This document shows, piece by piece, positions 35,680-47,239 of a DNA stretch of 64,000 bases. Below the pieces are notes generated by a model, which made no database searches, was not told where the DNA came from, and was given only the letters and a program-made list of their open reading frames with translations. Position 1 is the stretch's first letter; every line of letters starts with the position of its first letter. The DNA lies in assembly GCF_001659605.2 (NCBI RefSeq), contig NC_035161.2, forward strand, positions 5,660,662-5,724,661, written 5' to 3'. The translations under genes were made by a program, and so were the position numbers. The DNA comes from Manihot esculenta (lineage: Eukaryota; Streptophyta; Magnoliopsida; Malpighiales; Euphorbiaceae).

Positions 35680-37094
35680 GGTTCCTCGGGTCCGATCCTA
35701 CATAGGTGGACTCCAGTGAGGTGCCAAACATACTCTAAACAACTCATAAACAACTATCCAAAAACCCCCCTAAAGCATCACTTAAACATGCATAGAAAAC
35801 ACTCATGAAAAGGCTGGACAGGGCACTTTCGGCGGCACTTTCGGCGGCCGAAGGTCCCTTCCAGAGACAAAAGTCATGCAGGTTCGGGGGCACCTTCGGC
35901 GGCCGAACCTTCTCTCCAGAGACGAAAGTCAGGCACTTTCGGCGGCCGAACATTACCTTTGGCGGCCGAAAGTCTACTTTCAAGCCAAAACTCAACTTTC
36001 AGGGGCAAGGTTAGGCGGCCAAACCATGCATCCTCAGGCAGGTTCGACGGCCGAAACCACCTTCGGCGGCCGAACCTGAGTTCTTCCAGAACTCAGCCCT
36101 TCTGCATACAAGCCTCCCAACCTCTCAAAACAAGCCTCCAACCTCTTAAAACATGCCTAAACTTCTCAAAACCAAGCATAAACCCTAGTCATGCATAAAG
36201 GAGCTTAACAACTAGATTAAACTCCAAAAACAACATCAAAAGCATACATAGGTAGCTTATGACCCACATAGGCCAAAACCACCAAAACATCCCACAAATC
36301 TCACTTGCTCTTTCCCAAATATGCATACACTCTCCCACATGCATAAACCAGCTCAAACACATCACATAAGCATACATTGGGCATAAAACCCACATAAACC
36401 CTAACATGCATATCTACCCATACTCAACCATCAAAACATCTTCAAACTTGCTTAAAACTTCTTTAAAATATAAAGGAAGCATAGATCTACACTTACCTCT
36501 TGAAGATCGAGGGTTGGTGCGACCCAAAGCTTGAGATGTGGAGAACCCAAACTCTTAAAGTCTCCAAGCTCTCCAAACCTTGATCCAAGCTTTAAAACTC
36601 TTCAAAACAACCATGTAGCTTATAAAACGTGAAGGATTTGAAGAAAAAGCAAGAAAACGACTAGAGGAGGACATGAACACACCTGAGCTCGAGAATGGGG
36701 AGAAACTCGCCCATTTTCGGTCTGAGGGGCTTTTATAGGTGGCCAGCCAAACCTCCTTCGGCGGCCTAACGTGCATGCAAAACACCCCCATGTTCGGCGG
36801 CCGAACCTGGTTTGTTCAAATATAGCTTTCGGAGGCCAAAAGCGCTCCCAAAACCAACTCATGTTCGGCGGCCGAACTTCACTTTCGGCGGCCGAACCTG
36901 GCAAAAACCTCCTTGGTCTTTTCTTTTCAAAACTCATATCTTTTTCATTTAAAACCATAAAATCATGTGAAAACAATTTAGAAAACACATTTTAACCCCC
37001 TAGAAGACTCTGGCATCTTCAGAAATTCCAGATTCCAACGGAGATTCCGCCGTGAAGTCGGGATTCCGATGCCGGGATCTAGCCGGGTATTACA
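35680..37094 (-). mobile_element. E2 5' LTR, right piece
   Basis: Continues the LTR broken at 17264, starting GGTTCCTCGGGTCCG and ending CGGGTATTACA, then the E2 TSD copy CCCGA (37095-37099). It has a single TATA box (inverted, 36731-36737), where the 3' LTR has two. One TTCGGCGGCCGAA unit is missing near 36793 relative to the 3' LTR. Confidence 0.95.
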
Positions 37095-37099
37095 CCCGA

Positions 37100-38416
37100 G
37101 GCTTTTTATGGAGTACCTATAGCATTTCTAAGCTGACTTTTGATTACCTCAAACAACCGCCAATCTTCTTAGAGCTGGTAGCTTAAGATACATGGTACCC
37201 ATGTTAATAACTATATTGTGGTAGTTTAGGACTAGGGGACCTAATATCTCATTGTATGCTAGTGGGATTTCTACCATCACGAACTCCATATATAGCTACC
37301 GCTTGGGCTTTTCATCCCCTAGCATAAGAAGGAGGTTGATGGTATCTAGCACTGCCACGTTCTTGTCCCTTAATCCCACTAAAGAATAGAAGACCTTGAC
37401 AAGATCATTTTTATGTAAGTCTAACTTATTAAAAACATTTAAGGTGAGGAGATTAATAGAACTATATGTATCCACCAAGACTCGCCTCACCTCATACCTG
37501 CTTAGATGGATGTTGATGACCAGCGAGTCATTTTGAAAAAATCCTATCGCCTTGTCTGCAGGTCCGAACCTTACTTCCTGTTTGGCTTATGGCTCCTGCT
37601 CAACTGCCAGGATGTCCTTTGCGATGCGTTTATTTTTTCCCTTGCCATTGTTGGGTCCTCCTACAATTACATGTAAAACCCCTACAAGTTTACTGTTAGG
37701 TGTAGTTTCAGGAGTTGTTACCTCATCGGGCCTCCTCTCTTCTCTATTCCTTCTGGAAAACTTTCAAATTGTGTTGTCCCTTATTAACTGCTTAATCTCG
37801 TCTTTCAGCTGCAGGCACTCCTCCGTTGTATGCCCATGGTCTTCGTGAAAGCAGCAGTACTTGGTTCTATTCAGCTCTTTCAGGGTTGAGCTTGGGAGGC
37901 CACCTGACCTCCTTGTTATTTTTCCGAATTGACATTAAAATACGTGTTCATGAGTCATTCAATGGAGTATAATTCTTATACTTACTTTGGTCATTCCTCA
38001 TTCAGGAGACTAGGTAACTTATGTGGTCTCCTTCGTATCTTCGCCGCTCTAGCTTTTGATTTTGTTTTTGACTCGTTCTTTTATCCTCTCTCAATCCTTG
38101 GACTTCATCATCCATCTTGATATATTTCTGGACTTTATCCATTAGCTGTTGATATGTAGCAGCTGGGTTCTTGATTAAGGAATCCATGAACTTGACATTG
38201 TGTGTTCCTTTCTTCAATGCTTTACATATTATCTCATGATTTAATTTCTACACTTGTATTGCTTCTGCATTAAACTGTGAGATAAAGCTCCTTAAAGACT
38301 TGCCCGCTCCTTGGCGGATCTTCCATAAGTCCGAGGAGAGCTTTTTATAATGTATACAAGTAATAAACCTGAATTTAAATAACATAACGAATTGCATAAA
38401 ATTCTGAATTAAATAT
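37100..38416 (-). pseudogene. T1 gag C-terminus and protease, pol mostly deleted
   Basis: Minus-strand remnants of the Tat-type element. Right to left these are the gag body (FRFITCIHYKKLSSDL; FMDSLIKNPAATYQQLMDKVQKYIKMDDEVQ), the CCHC-like YCCFHEDHGHTTEECLQLKDEI motif near 37800-37860, and the protease (RRVLVDTYSSINLLTLNVFNKL, 37296-37490). The catalytic D-S/T-G triplet has become DTYSS. Only about 150 bp later (37100-37150) comes integrase-like sequence leading to the piece at 9168-9238. RT, RNase H and the integrase core are therefore deleted. Numerous stops are present. Confidence 0.85.
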
Positions 38417-39956
38417 TGTTAGTGTATTTGCCCTAGGCCATTATCTTGGACCTTTTTGTATGTCGTTTTGGTTATTAATAAAAGAGGTTTTTACTATCAT
38501 TATTATTTGTTTGCATATTACATAATAATGATTAACATCCCTGGTTACTTATTATTATATTGATAATAATAAAATATAACTAGTATGGTTATTGATTGAT
38601 AATCATGAGATGATTATGTATATGTTGATATAATTCAATAATCATAGATACTTATTAGAGAACAAAGTATTGGATGGACCCGCACTGAGATCACTACATG
38701 GGTTATTGTCATAAGTGGATCTCAAAGTAGTTATGTCTTAATCCTTTGACTTGAGATTGTCATAATTTCCAACAAAAGGATTGTTATGTTTTGACATAAC
38801 CAAACATTGTCTTTAATCGGACAATCATAAAGGTTATGATTGAGCATAATAGAAATTATGTAGAGAATATTGAATAATCAAGATAGAATTTGTCCCTCTC
38901 TTTGAGAGAGATATCTTCTTGGCCCCTCGATAAGTGAGACTGAGAAATGCATGGCCGTACTCAAATGAATTGATAGTGTGATCAATATCATTTGAATTTA
39001 TCAGTCTACTTAGAGATCGAGAAATCATAAGTTTGAACATTATAAATTTGACATTGACCATGACTTATATTCAAACTAGATATCGTGTGACAAAGGGATT
39101 AATACATGTTCTATTTAATAGGCTTTATCAGACTACCGATCCTCGTATTAATTGGGTAGTCATAATGTCTTGCTAGAGGCCGCTTATGATTTATGGGCCT
39201 CGTGGGACTGGGCCTATTGCCAATTAATGTGAGCCTATTGGGTCACATACAAAAACGTTGTTGATGTGCTATATTAATGGACTAAAGGCCCATTAGTATA
39301 ATTAATAATAATAAAGTGTTATTATTATTAATATTAATTATTTATTATTATAAGATAATAATATTTAAAAGAATCTGCAGTCTATCTGTAACTGTTACAG
39401 ATAAAGAACTCTATCACATAAGATATTTGAGTATCTGCGAGATTGTGGTAGTTGGTTACGAACACAACTCTATCACATAAGATATTTGAGTATCTGCGAG
39501 ATTGTGATAGTTGGTTATGAACACAACTCTATCACATAAGATATTTGAGTATCTGTGAGATCGTGATAGTGGATTCTGAATACAACTTTTTTACGAAAAG
39601 AGTTGTAGAAAAACAAAAAGACTGAAACATATAACAACTCCTTCTACAAATTGTGGAAAAAAGGTTTTTAGAAAATTCAGTCTAACAGTTGCAGATTGTG
39701 GAGCACATAATCTATCCATCAAAGTGAGCTAGCACTTCAGAAGGATAAGAGACGTTCGTGTGGATACCATAGCGGGTGTTCGTTGAAAAAGCGGCACCTT
39801 GAGTCCGGGATTGTATCTTCTCGTTGAGTCTAGCAGGTTAGTAGCTTATCCTTCCTTTCGAATTAAATGAAGCACACGGATCTAGGGAAGGAAATCAAAT
39901 ATTTTAATTTTTCTGCTGCGTGTTTGGGTTACATTAAATCTCTGAATTTCCTAACA
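38417..39956 (+). mobile_element. Solo LTR of another (probably Copia) family, TSD AATAT
   Basis: A 1540 bp unit from TGTTAGTGTATTTGCCC to GAATTTCCTAACA, flanked by AATAT at 38412-38416 and 39957-39961. It splits the gag frame of T1, which rejoins cleanly once the unit is removed (..QYLSPYL / ..IQNF on the minus strand). The 3' end, rich in T with CTGCTGCGTGTTTGGG, resembles the U5 end of plant Copia LTRs; that assignment and the strand are inferred. No protein is encoded. Confidence 0.88.
39407..39583 (+). repeat. Three 59 bp repeats in solo LTR
   Basis: Units start at 39407, 39466 and 39525 with AACTCTATCACATAAG. Each contains the arms CTATCAC and GTGATAG (GTGGTAG in the first) about 27 bases apart, so each could fold as a hairpin. 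Confidence 0.88.
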
Positions 39957-39961
39957 AATAT

Positions 39962-40590
39962 GGGCTCAGATATTGGTACCATTTATGAGCCAAACCTATG
40001 AGTGTTGATGGAAACACTTGACACAACACGAAATTTTTGATATCCTGAAGCTGCATGGTCATCCTAAAGATCGCCAGGTGACTTCTAGGATCTACTATTC
40101 TATCATATTTGCCCAAGCTTGGTAGCTTAAACTTAGTTGGAAAAGTTTCTACTAAGATCTCTTCTGATAGGGGCGAGACATCATCCAGGCCATAGTCCTC
40201 CTCCTACTCCTTTTGGTACCTTTGAATAGCCCGTACCAACTTTCAGTTGACATCCTTCGGAGTATCGTCTGGTGACTTTTCTTTTTCAAATTTGTCATTC
40301 CTTTTGGACCACATCGGGATCGCCTCTATCTGGGTCCTTGGGGTATCAACAGAAGCTTCCTCCCTTCCTCTGGGAACCATAAAAGATGCCTCCTCTCAAG
40401 CTTTGTATTACTTGAGAATTGCCTGCAACCTTTTGATGTATTGGAGTATTTGCTCATTATTCAGATTGTTAAGATCTGCTTCGTTGACCATAGAGGGTGT
40501 GTTTTATCCACTGCCAGGAGCGAAAAAAATGATAGCACCCTCATTGATAGCAACCTTAGTAGCAACTCATGAATTGTCGGCCATTTCGAG
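39962..40590 (-). pseudogene. T1 gag N-terminal half
   Basis: Minus-strand start of the Tat-type gag (M at about 40585). It reads through NEADLNNLNNEQILQYIKRL and then the capsid start DPRSHLAIFRMTMQLQDIKNFVL..FPSTLIGLAHKWYQYLSPYL. The same order is seen in T2 at 44484-45060. Several stops are present. The rest of gag lies beyond the solo LTR at 38417-39956. Confidence 0.83.
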
Positions 40591-40690
40591 AGAAAAAAAA
40601 AGATTTCTTTTTACGAGAAAGGAATAAGAGACCGATTTTAATCCAATGAACAGAGAATTCAATGGACATCCTGGAAATGGAACCAGATGA

Positions 40691-41213
40691 TATGGCTGAA
40701 ATGAAGCTGTGTTGCGATTGGTGAATCTGCAAGAAAGAGAACATGAGGTGGTTGGCACTTACGGCAGTCACTCTGACGCTCAAGTCAGTAAATTAAAAAA
40801 AAGAGCGGATGTAAGGAATTGTTTAGAACTCAAGAGTAGTTGTGTAAGAACTGCGTACCTTTGTTTCTGTTATCATTAGTTTTTATATTGTAAGAAAATG
40901 GAGTTAACTATAATATTTCTTGAAAATCCGGCTGGTGTCAGCTAATTGATAAGGGAATTCACCAGCTAATTGATCGGGATCCCATGATTACAGGCGTAAT
41001 GAGAATCTATTAGATTGTGCTTGCTAATGGTAAGTTTATGTGAAAACTCGTCCTCTTTAGGGAATGGCGAGACTTGATGAAAAACCAGTTGCTATAGTGT
41101 CTGAATCTTTCTTTTCACTGGTGGGATTGCATATTGACTTATTAGACTCTTGTCATATTGCTTTATCTTATAATGATAGCTCATAACTTATTTTAAACAA
41201 TTGTTGTATTACA
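40691..41213 (-). mobile_element. T1 5' LTR (Tat-type)
   Basis: In reverse complement this aligns along its length with the T2 LTRs (43775-44369 and 49543-50119). Matches include the start TGTAATACAAC/TTATGAGCTATCATTATAAG, the CGCCTGTAATCATGGGATC block and the GCTGACACCAGCC region. The outer end is at about 41213; the inner end (40691) is approximate. T1 is clearly more diverged than T2, in line with being the oldest layer of the nest. Confidence 0.8.
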
Positions 41214-43774
41214 TTAGGTATATAGTAATTTTCAATATGAAATTTTTTAAAAAAAAACCTTAACTCTTTGATGACTAGTTGACTTATTTATAAAACAAAA
41301 AAGGGTGATATAATTAGCATATAATAGCAGCTAATCCGATCGCTAAGAATGGTGAAATAATTAGTACTTAATCGTAGTTAATTCCATCAGTCATATTAAT
41401 AATATGAAATATTAGAGTTTTAAATTAATAAAAAAAACTTAAAATGCTTATAATTACGTATTAATTTACGTTTACTGGAATTTATCGTCTATTTTCTATA
41501 GAATTTAGAGCATAATCGTTAGTAAATCTCATGTTTTTAAATAGATAAGAAACACAAAACTAACCTCAAAAGAGGCAGGGGTACTGCTGGAGCATAGACT
41601 CCCGTGTCTCCTAGGTGCATTCTTCTAGATTATGGTGATTCCAGAGGACTTTCACCATTGGGATCTCCTTGTTTCTCAACTTTCTGATCTGAGTGTCAAT
41701 GATCCACACTGGCTGCTCTACATAGGTGAGATCTCCTAGGATCTCTACATCTGGCTCACTGAGAACCTTACTCGGATCTGACACAAACTTCTGTAGCATA
41801 GAAACATGGAAGACCGGATGGATTCTTTCCATAGAAGCAGGTAAATCTAACTTATACTCTGGTTCTGTTTCGAGTCGGTTCAACTTGATAATGGTTCAAG
41901 AAACATTTCATTTGATTGATGAAGAAAAGCACACCTCAATACATCTCAATAAAGAATGTTTAGGGACGATAGTGAGTCAACTCGCTATGTGTAGGCCGAG
42001 TGTGTTTGTAGCACCATAGTATATCAATAATTAATATAGTTAAAATTAATAAATTTTACTATTAGAGAATACAAAAATAAATTTTCATTTTAAAAATAAA
42101 ATAGTTTATAATTTGGAGAGAACATATATCGGTTTGAACTGAATAACTGAACTGAATTGATCAATGATTAATAAGAATATTCAGTTCAATTCGGTTTGAT
42201 TCGGTTAATATTTTTCAACTTATTCAATTTTCAGTTTGATTCAGTTTAAACGTGTTAAATAATCAACAAATCGAATAATCGATTTTATACATATTTTTAT
42301 TATGTGAAACACTGATTTTAAACCTATTTTTAAATTTACATTGATTTTATACGTACTTTTAAATTTTAAATGGATTTATATGAATTTTTTTAAATATTAT
42401 CATGATATATTCATACAATATTTATTAGTAAATTTATGTAAAATGTTTATTGAATTATTTTATTAAAATTAGAAATAGAAAATTAAAAAAATTATAGATT
42501 TCAGTTTGAAGTTAGTTCGATTTTTATCGGTTCAATTCAGTTCGATTATATCGTCGTAATTAGTTTTTTTAATTTTTAATATTTTTATGATTTGATTTTT
42601 GGTTTTTTTGATTCAGTTCGGTCGGAATTGAACCGACCAATTGAACAGTCTTATTTATAATTTCTTATGGATAAAAAAATAAAATAAAATAAATTGATTT
42701 TTATTGGACCAATAAATTGTAAATCTTAATGTTTAATTTTGAAATTAAATTTATAGAGTTGTCTAATTGATAATTTAATTTAAATTTTGTTATCAATAAT
42801 GTTACTGTGAAAAATTAACTAATCATTTATCTTAAAAATTACTATTTTATTATTAATTTCTTTTGTTAATAATATTTTAATCTTTTTATTTTAAAAATTA
42901 AACTATTTAATTTTAATTGTTTACTTTCATCAAAATTAAGGTCATTTTAATTTCCCCCTTGATCCAAATCTACACTTCTCAAATAAACACGTAGAGAAAT
43001 TTATTATTTAATTTTTATATTATAAGAAAATTATTAATAAATTCTTTAATTAAAATAATATAAATTAAATAACTTTTTATAAATTTATTTAAAATGATGT
43101 AAATTAAAATGTTGGTTACAAATTTAATGTGGTTTTGAAAATATATAAGTACTGTTAATTAAAAAAAACACTTGAAAAATATTTTTTTCTCTACATGAGT
43201 ACTCTTGAAAATCTCAGTTGAATTAGTACTTTCATACTGATCGATGTAACCAATAAATTTTAAAAATATAAATTTAAATGATATTTTCAGAAACAACCAA
43301 ATAACTTTAAAAATATTATTTTGATTAGCATTTTAGAAGTAACATTATTATTTAATCTATAAATCCTTTAATTAGTAAAAATATACTGAATGTACCAATT
43401 ATTTCATATCATTAATTATTTAATTTAATTATTAATGGTATTAAATAGTTATTATTTTTAAATTATAGGGATTAAATAATTATTAATTTAAAATTATAAT
43501 TTATTATATAATTATTTTTTTTAAATTGTAGAAATTATATAGTTAAATTTTAAAATTATAGAAATTAAATTATTCTTTTAAGAAAAAGCTACTTGGAAGA
43601 GTTTTTTTTATGAGTGCTTCTGAAAACGTCAATTACTTAATTTGATTGGACGTTATTTTGAGTTTTTTTATGTGTATTTTTTTGTAGTTTTTAAAATTAA
43701 ACAATAAAATTTTTTCTCTAATAAGAGAAATGTAAAATAATTTTTTATCTATAAAAATATTGAATGAGTATTGA
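41214..43774. other. AT-rich intergenic DNA between two Tat elements
   Basis: Very AT-rich sequence between the 5' ends of T1 and T2. Apart from the chromodomain fragment at 41565-41862, it holds a region (42128-42650) with scattered CGGTTTGAACTGAA / TTCAGTTCGGT words. This is a common dispersed plant repeat type; a similar one in the other orientation lies at 58390-58800. No gene is visible. Confidence 0.6.
41565..41862 (-). pseudogene. Orphan chromovirus chromodomain fragment
   Basis: Minus-strand sequence matching the last 0.3 kb of chromovirus pol. It reads [21 protein letters not shown], then VSDPSKVLSEPDVEI, then [25 protein letters not shown]; the chromodomain Trp codon after EECT has become a stop. 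No LTR, polypurine tract or other element part adjoins it on either side. It is closest in sequence to the E3/E4 tail but is not a piece of them. Confidence 0.88.
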
Positions 43775-44369
43775 TATTACAAGATAACCGTCCAAGGTAA
43801 ACCGTGAGCTGTCATTATGATGTAGGGTCATGTGGCAATAGCACAGATACGAGAGAAAGGCGATCTATGTTGAGGAAGGAAGATTTGAACATCTCAAACA
43901 CCCGAATTATCATTAAAAACTCACTCTTCCCTCAACAAGGCGAGTCTTGACATGAAGTTACTATTAACAGATACAGTCTAGCCCGGCGCTAAAGTTATCG
44001 TTGATAGGCACAGTTTAGAGTATCTCCATCACGCCTGTAATCACGGGATCACCAACCTATTAGCCGGGTACATCCTTTATTAGGAAACCGGCCACATCGT
44101 CGCCAGATTATTAGGATATACCATATTTGCCTCTACCTTTTTACAATATAAAACAAGAAGAATCACAGAGATAAAGATATACTATTCTCGAATTCTACTC
44201 AAACTCTAAGCAGTTTATTGCATTCTCTCTATTTTTCAGTATACTGATTTGAGCGTTGGAGTGATTGTCGTGGACATCCACCACCACCTCACGTTCTCTT
44301 CTTTTCAGGTTCTCTCCAGTCACCGCTCAGTTCTATTCCTGCCACGTCATCAATCTAATTTCTGCAACA
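43775..44369 (+). mobile_element. T2 5' LTR
   Basis: Starts TATTACAAGATAACCG (TGTTACATAACAACCG in the other LTR) and ends TTTCTGCAACA. It includes CCGTGAGCTGTCATTATGATG, CGCCTGTAATCACGGGATC and ATACTGATTTGAGCGTTGGAG blocks. A TATA-like ACAATATAAAAC lies at about 44150. Confidence 0.87.
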
Positions 44370-44483
44370 TCATCTGATTCCATTGCTGGGAAATCCTTTG
44401 AATCTCCATTATTTATTTAGATTACAACCAGTCTTCTATTCATTTTTCTCAGAAAGAAATCTCTCTCTCCTTTCACTTCTAAG

Positions 44484-45856
44484 ATGGTAGGTAGTTCGTG
44501 AGCTGCTGCTAATATTGTTACCAATGAAGGAGTCATCATTTCTTCTGCCCTTGACAACCGAGAAAACATGCCCCCAGTAGTCAACGAAGTAGACCTCTAT
44601 AATTTAAACAACGAACAAATATTCCAGTACATCCAAAGGCTGCAGGCTACCCTCGGGCAATATAAGGCTCAGGAACAAGCATAAAAAATGGATCCCGAAA
44701 GAAGGGAGGAAGCCTCTGTAGATACCTAAGGGCTCAAACAAAAGCAATCAAAATGCAGCCCAAGGGAATGATCGAGTCCGAAAATGAATCAGACGAGGCT
44801 CCGAAAGGAGTTGATTAGAAGCTAGTACGGGCTATGCAAAAGTATCAAAAGGAACAAGAAGATGATTTCAGTCTAGATGGTGTTTCGCCTCTTTCAAAAG
44901 AGATCTTAGTAGAAACCTTTCCCACCAAGTTCAAGTTACCTAACTTGGACAGATATGAAGGAACGGAAGACCCCAGAAGCCACTTGGCAATCTTTAGGAC
45001 GACCATGCAGCTTTAGAATGTAAATGATTTTGTATTATATCGGGTGTTTCTATCGACGCTTGCAGGTTTGGCTCAGAAATGGTACCAATATTTGAGCCCA
45101 TGTTCAATTCAAAATTTTACGCAGTTTTCCGCATTATTTAAATCCAGATTTATTACTTACATAACTCCTAAAAAATTTTCTTTTGACTTGCGAAAGATTC
45201 GCCAGGAGAGGGCGAGTCTTTAAGGGTTTTATCTCACATTTCCATGTTGAAGCCATATAAATGGAAGAGTTAAACCATGAAATAGTGTGCGAAATACTAA
45301 AGAAAGTAACCCGCAACGTTAAATTTATGGATTTCTCAATTAAAAATCCACCATGATATATCAACAGTTAATAGACAAAGCTTAAAAATATATCAAGCTA
45401 GATGATGAAGTTCAGGTGTTAAAAGAAGACAAGAGGGTGAATCAAAAGCAAAGTCAGAAGCCTGAGAGACAAGGACATGAAGGAGATTATAGAAGTTATT
45501 CCATCTCACGAAAGAGTGATGATCAGAGTAAGTATAAAAATTACACTCCGTTAAGTGACTTACGGACTCGTATTTTGATGTGGATTAGGAAAAATGATAA
45601 AGAAATTAAGTGGCCACCCAAGCTCAACCCTGAAAAAGCGGAGAAACGAGACATGATAAAATACTATCGCTTACATGAAGATTATGACCATACCACAGAA
45701 GAATATCGACAACTAAAGGATGAGATTGAAAGGCGGATAAGGGACGGTACCCTTCGAAAATTCACAAGAAGGGGAAAGGAAGAGAAGGGACCTAAGCTCG
45801 AGGAAACAACCCCCAAGACAACCCCTGATCGAGAATCCGAGGGATCATACATGTGA
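44484..45856 (+). pseudogene. T2 gag (Tat-type), decayed
   Basis: Starts at about 44484 (MVGSS, then a stop). It is recognisable through VVNEVDLYNLNNEQIFQYIQ, FPTKFKLPNLDRYEGTEDPR, HLAIFRTTMQLQNVNDFVLY, GLAQKWYQYLSPCSIQNFTQF and the C-terminal KYYRLHEDYDHTTEEYRQLKDEIERRI. In the last motif two of the zinc-binding cysteines of the family have become Tyr. It needs several frame changes and has stops. It ends at 45856, where the family's protease would begin, but none follows. Confidence 0.85.
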
Positions 45857-46145
45857 TAACAGAAGGACCTAGCGAGAGGCAGGAAAAGTAAGTAGATTGC
45901 AAACATAATTACTAGATGGATAAAAAACATTTCGAAGTCTCAGAAATCATCTGTCCAAAAATCTCATGAGCTAGCCATACGAAGGAGCCGAGTGGTTCCC
46001 TGCTCTCGATATATTTGTAACAAAAGGATATTATTTTAATAACAAAGTTAACAAGGTACTTTCATATGTTATATTCTTCAGTGATAAGAAATGATAGTGT
46101 TGCCTTCTTTCAAAAAAACGGAAAAAGATTAAGGAGACAATAAGA

Positions 46146-46680
46146 GGTCACAAGGTGGGTTTCGCTAGGCCAGGTCACAAGGCGGATTCCGCTAGGCTGG
46201 GTCACAAGGCGGGTTTTGCCAGACTATTTGGGCATTGGTTCCACTATATAAGGTCACAAGGCGGGTTTTGCCAAGCTAAGTCACAAGGCAGATTCTGTCA
46301 AATCATCCGGGCATTGGTCCCACTATACAAGGCTATAAGGCAGGTTCCGCCAAGTCAGGACACAAGTCTAATTCCGCCAGACCACCCAGGTATTGATCCC
46401 ACTATACAAGGCCACAACAAGATTCTGCCAGGCTAGGTCACAAGGTAGATTTTACCATACCATTCAGGCGTTGGTCCTACTATACAAGGCCACAAGATGG
46501 GTTTCGCCAGGCCAAGTCATAAGGTGGGTTCCACCAGACTATCCGGACATTGATCCCACTATACAAGGCCATAAGGTAGATCCCGTCAAGACAGGAACAA
46601 GGCGAGGATCTGCTAGGTCCATGGTCGGATATCAATCTCGATTAATAGAAATTGTAAAAGCATCTCACAACTAGGTCACG
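46146..46680 (+). repeat. T2 minisatellite A, about 79 bp units
   Basis: Imperfect units contain CACAAGGCGGGTTTTGCCAGG and GGCATTGGTCCCACTATACAAGG. The second word recurs near 46231, 46310, 46389, 46467 and 46545, a spacing of 78-79 bp. The reverse complement matches words of the T1 block at 5640-6610. An open frame crosses it only because of the repeat period. Confidence 0.85.
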
Positions 46681-46744
46681 AGGCGGGTATTCGCCAGGCC
46701 AGAAACCGGGTGTCACCCCCGAGTAACAAAACCCTTAAGTCATT

Positions 46745-46876
46745 ATCATGGCTGGGTACCATAATCATAAGGCAGACATCATGACTGGGTACCATAACCA
46801 CAAGGTGGGCATCATGACTGGGTACCACAACCATAAGGCAACTATCATGACTGGGTACCATAACCAGGCATTAGCC
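46745..46876 (+). repeat. T2 minisatellite B, 33 bp units
   Basis: Four units start ATCATGACTGGGTACCATAACC at 46745, 46778, 46811 and 46844, spaced exactly 33 bp apart. It lies between minisatellite A and the antisense ORF. Confidence 0.88.
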
Positions 46877-47239
46877 TCATATTTATAAAGAATATTCGAA
46901 GGTAGTTTATGCCCAAGCCATAAGGTAGGTATTCGCCAGAACACATGTCCAAGTGTGCCCCACGATTAAAAGAAATATTTGAAGGAAGTTCATGCCTAGG
47001 CCATGAGGCGGGTGTCCACTAGACCACATGTCCAAATGTTAGTCTCATTCTGCAAATTTACTAAGTTATTTATTTCATGGCCACTAGTCAGGCCAGTGAC
47101 CAGGTGTCACAGTCAGATGTTAAACCCCTGAGCAACCTTTTGAAGAGATTATTTGCAGAGTATGTAAATACTTAGCGAAAACAATGACAAGATATTTTCA
47201 TTAAAATCATGGAAGATTACATAAGAAAAGGGTCTTTAG

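Larger units (their letters stand above)
9239..37094 (-). mobile_element. E2, non-autonomous chromovirus (contains E3 and E4)
   Basis: A minus-strand chromovirus bounded by LTRs at 9239-11964 (3') and 16230-17264 plus 35680-37094 (5'). The TSD is CCCGA at 9234-9238 and 37095-37099. The internal region is 11965-16229. E3 with E4 inside it is inserted in the 5' LTR. The LTR pair differs at about twenty positions by eye plus one internal duplication, yet pol is badly broken and lacks the integrase core. It was probably already non-autonomous when it moved. Confidence 0.93.

Noticed and set aside
46155..46436. Frames across the T2 minisatellite (GFARPGHKAD, PLYKA repeats)
   Set aside because: Openness comes from the repeat; unit length varies and the frame is not kept across the array.
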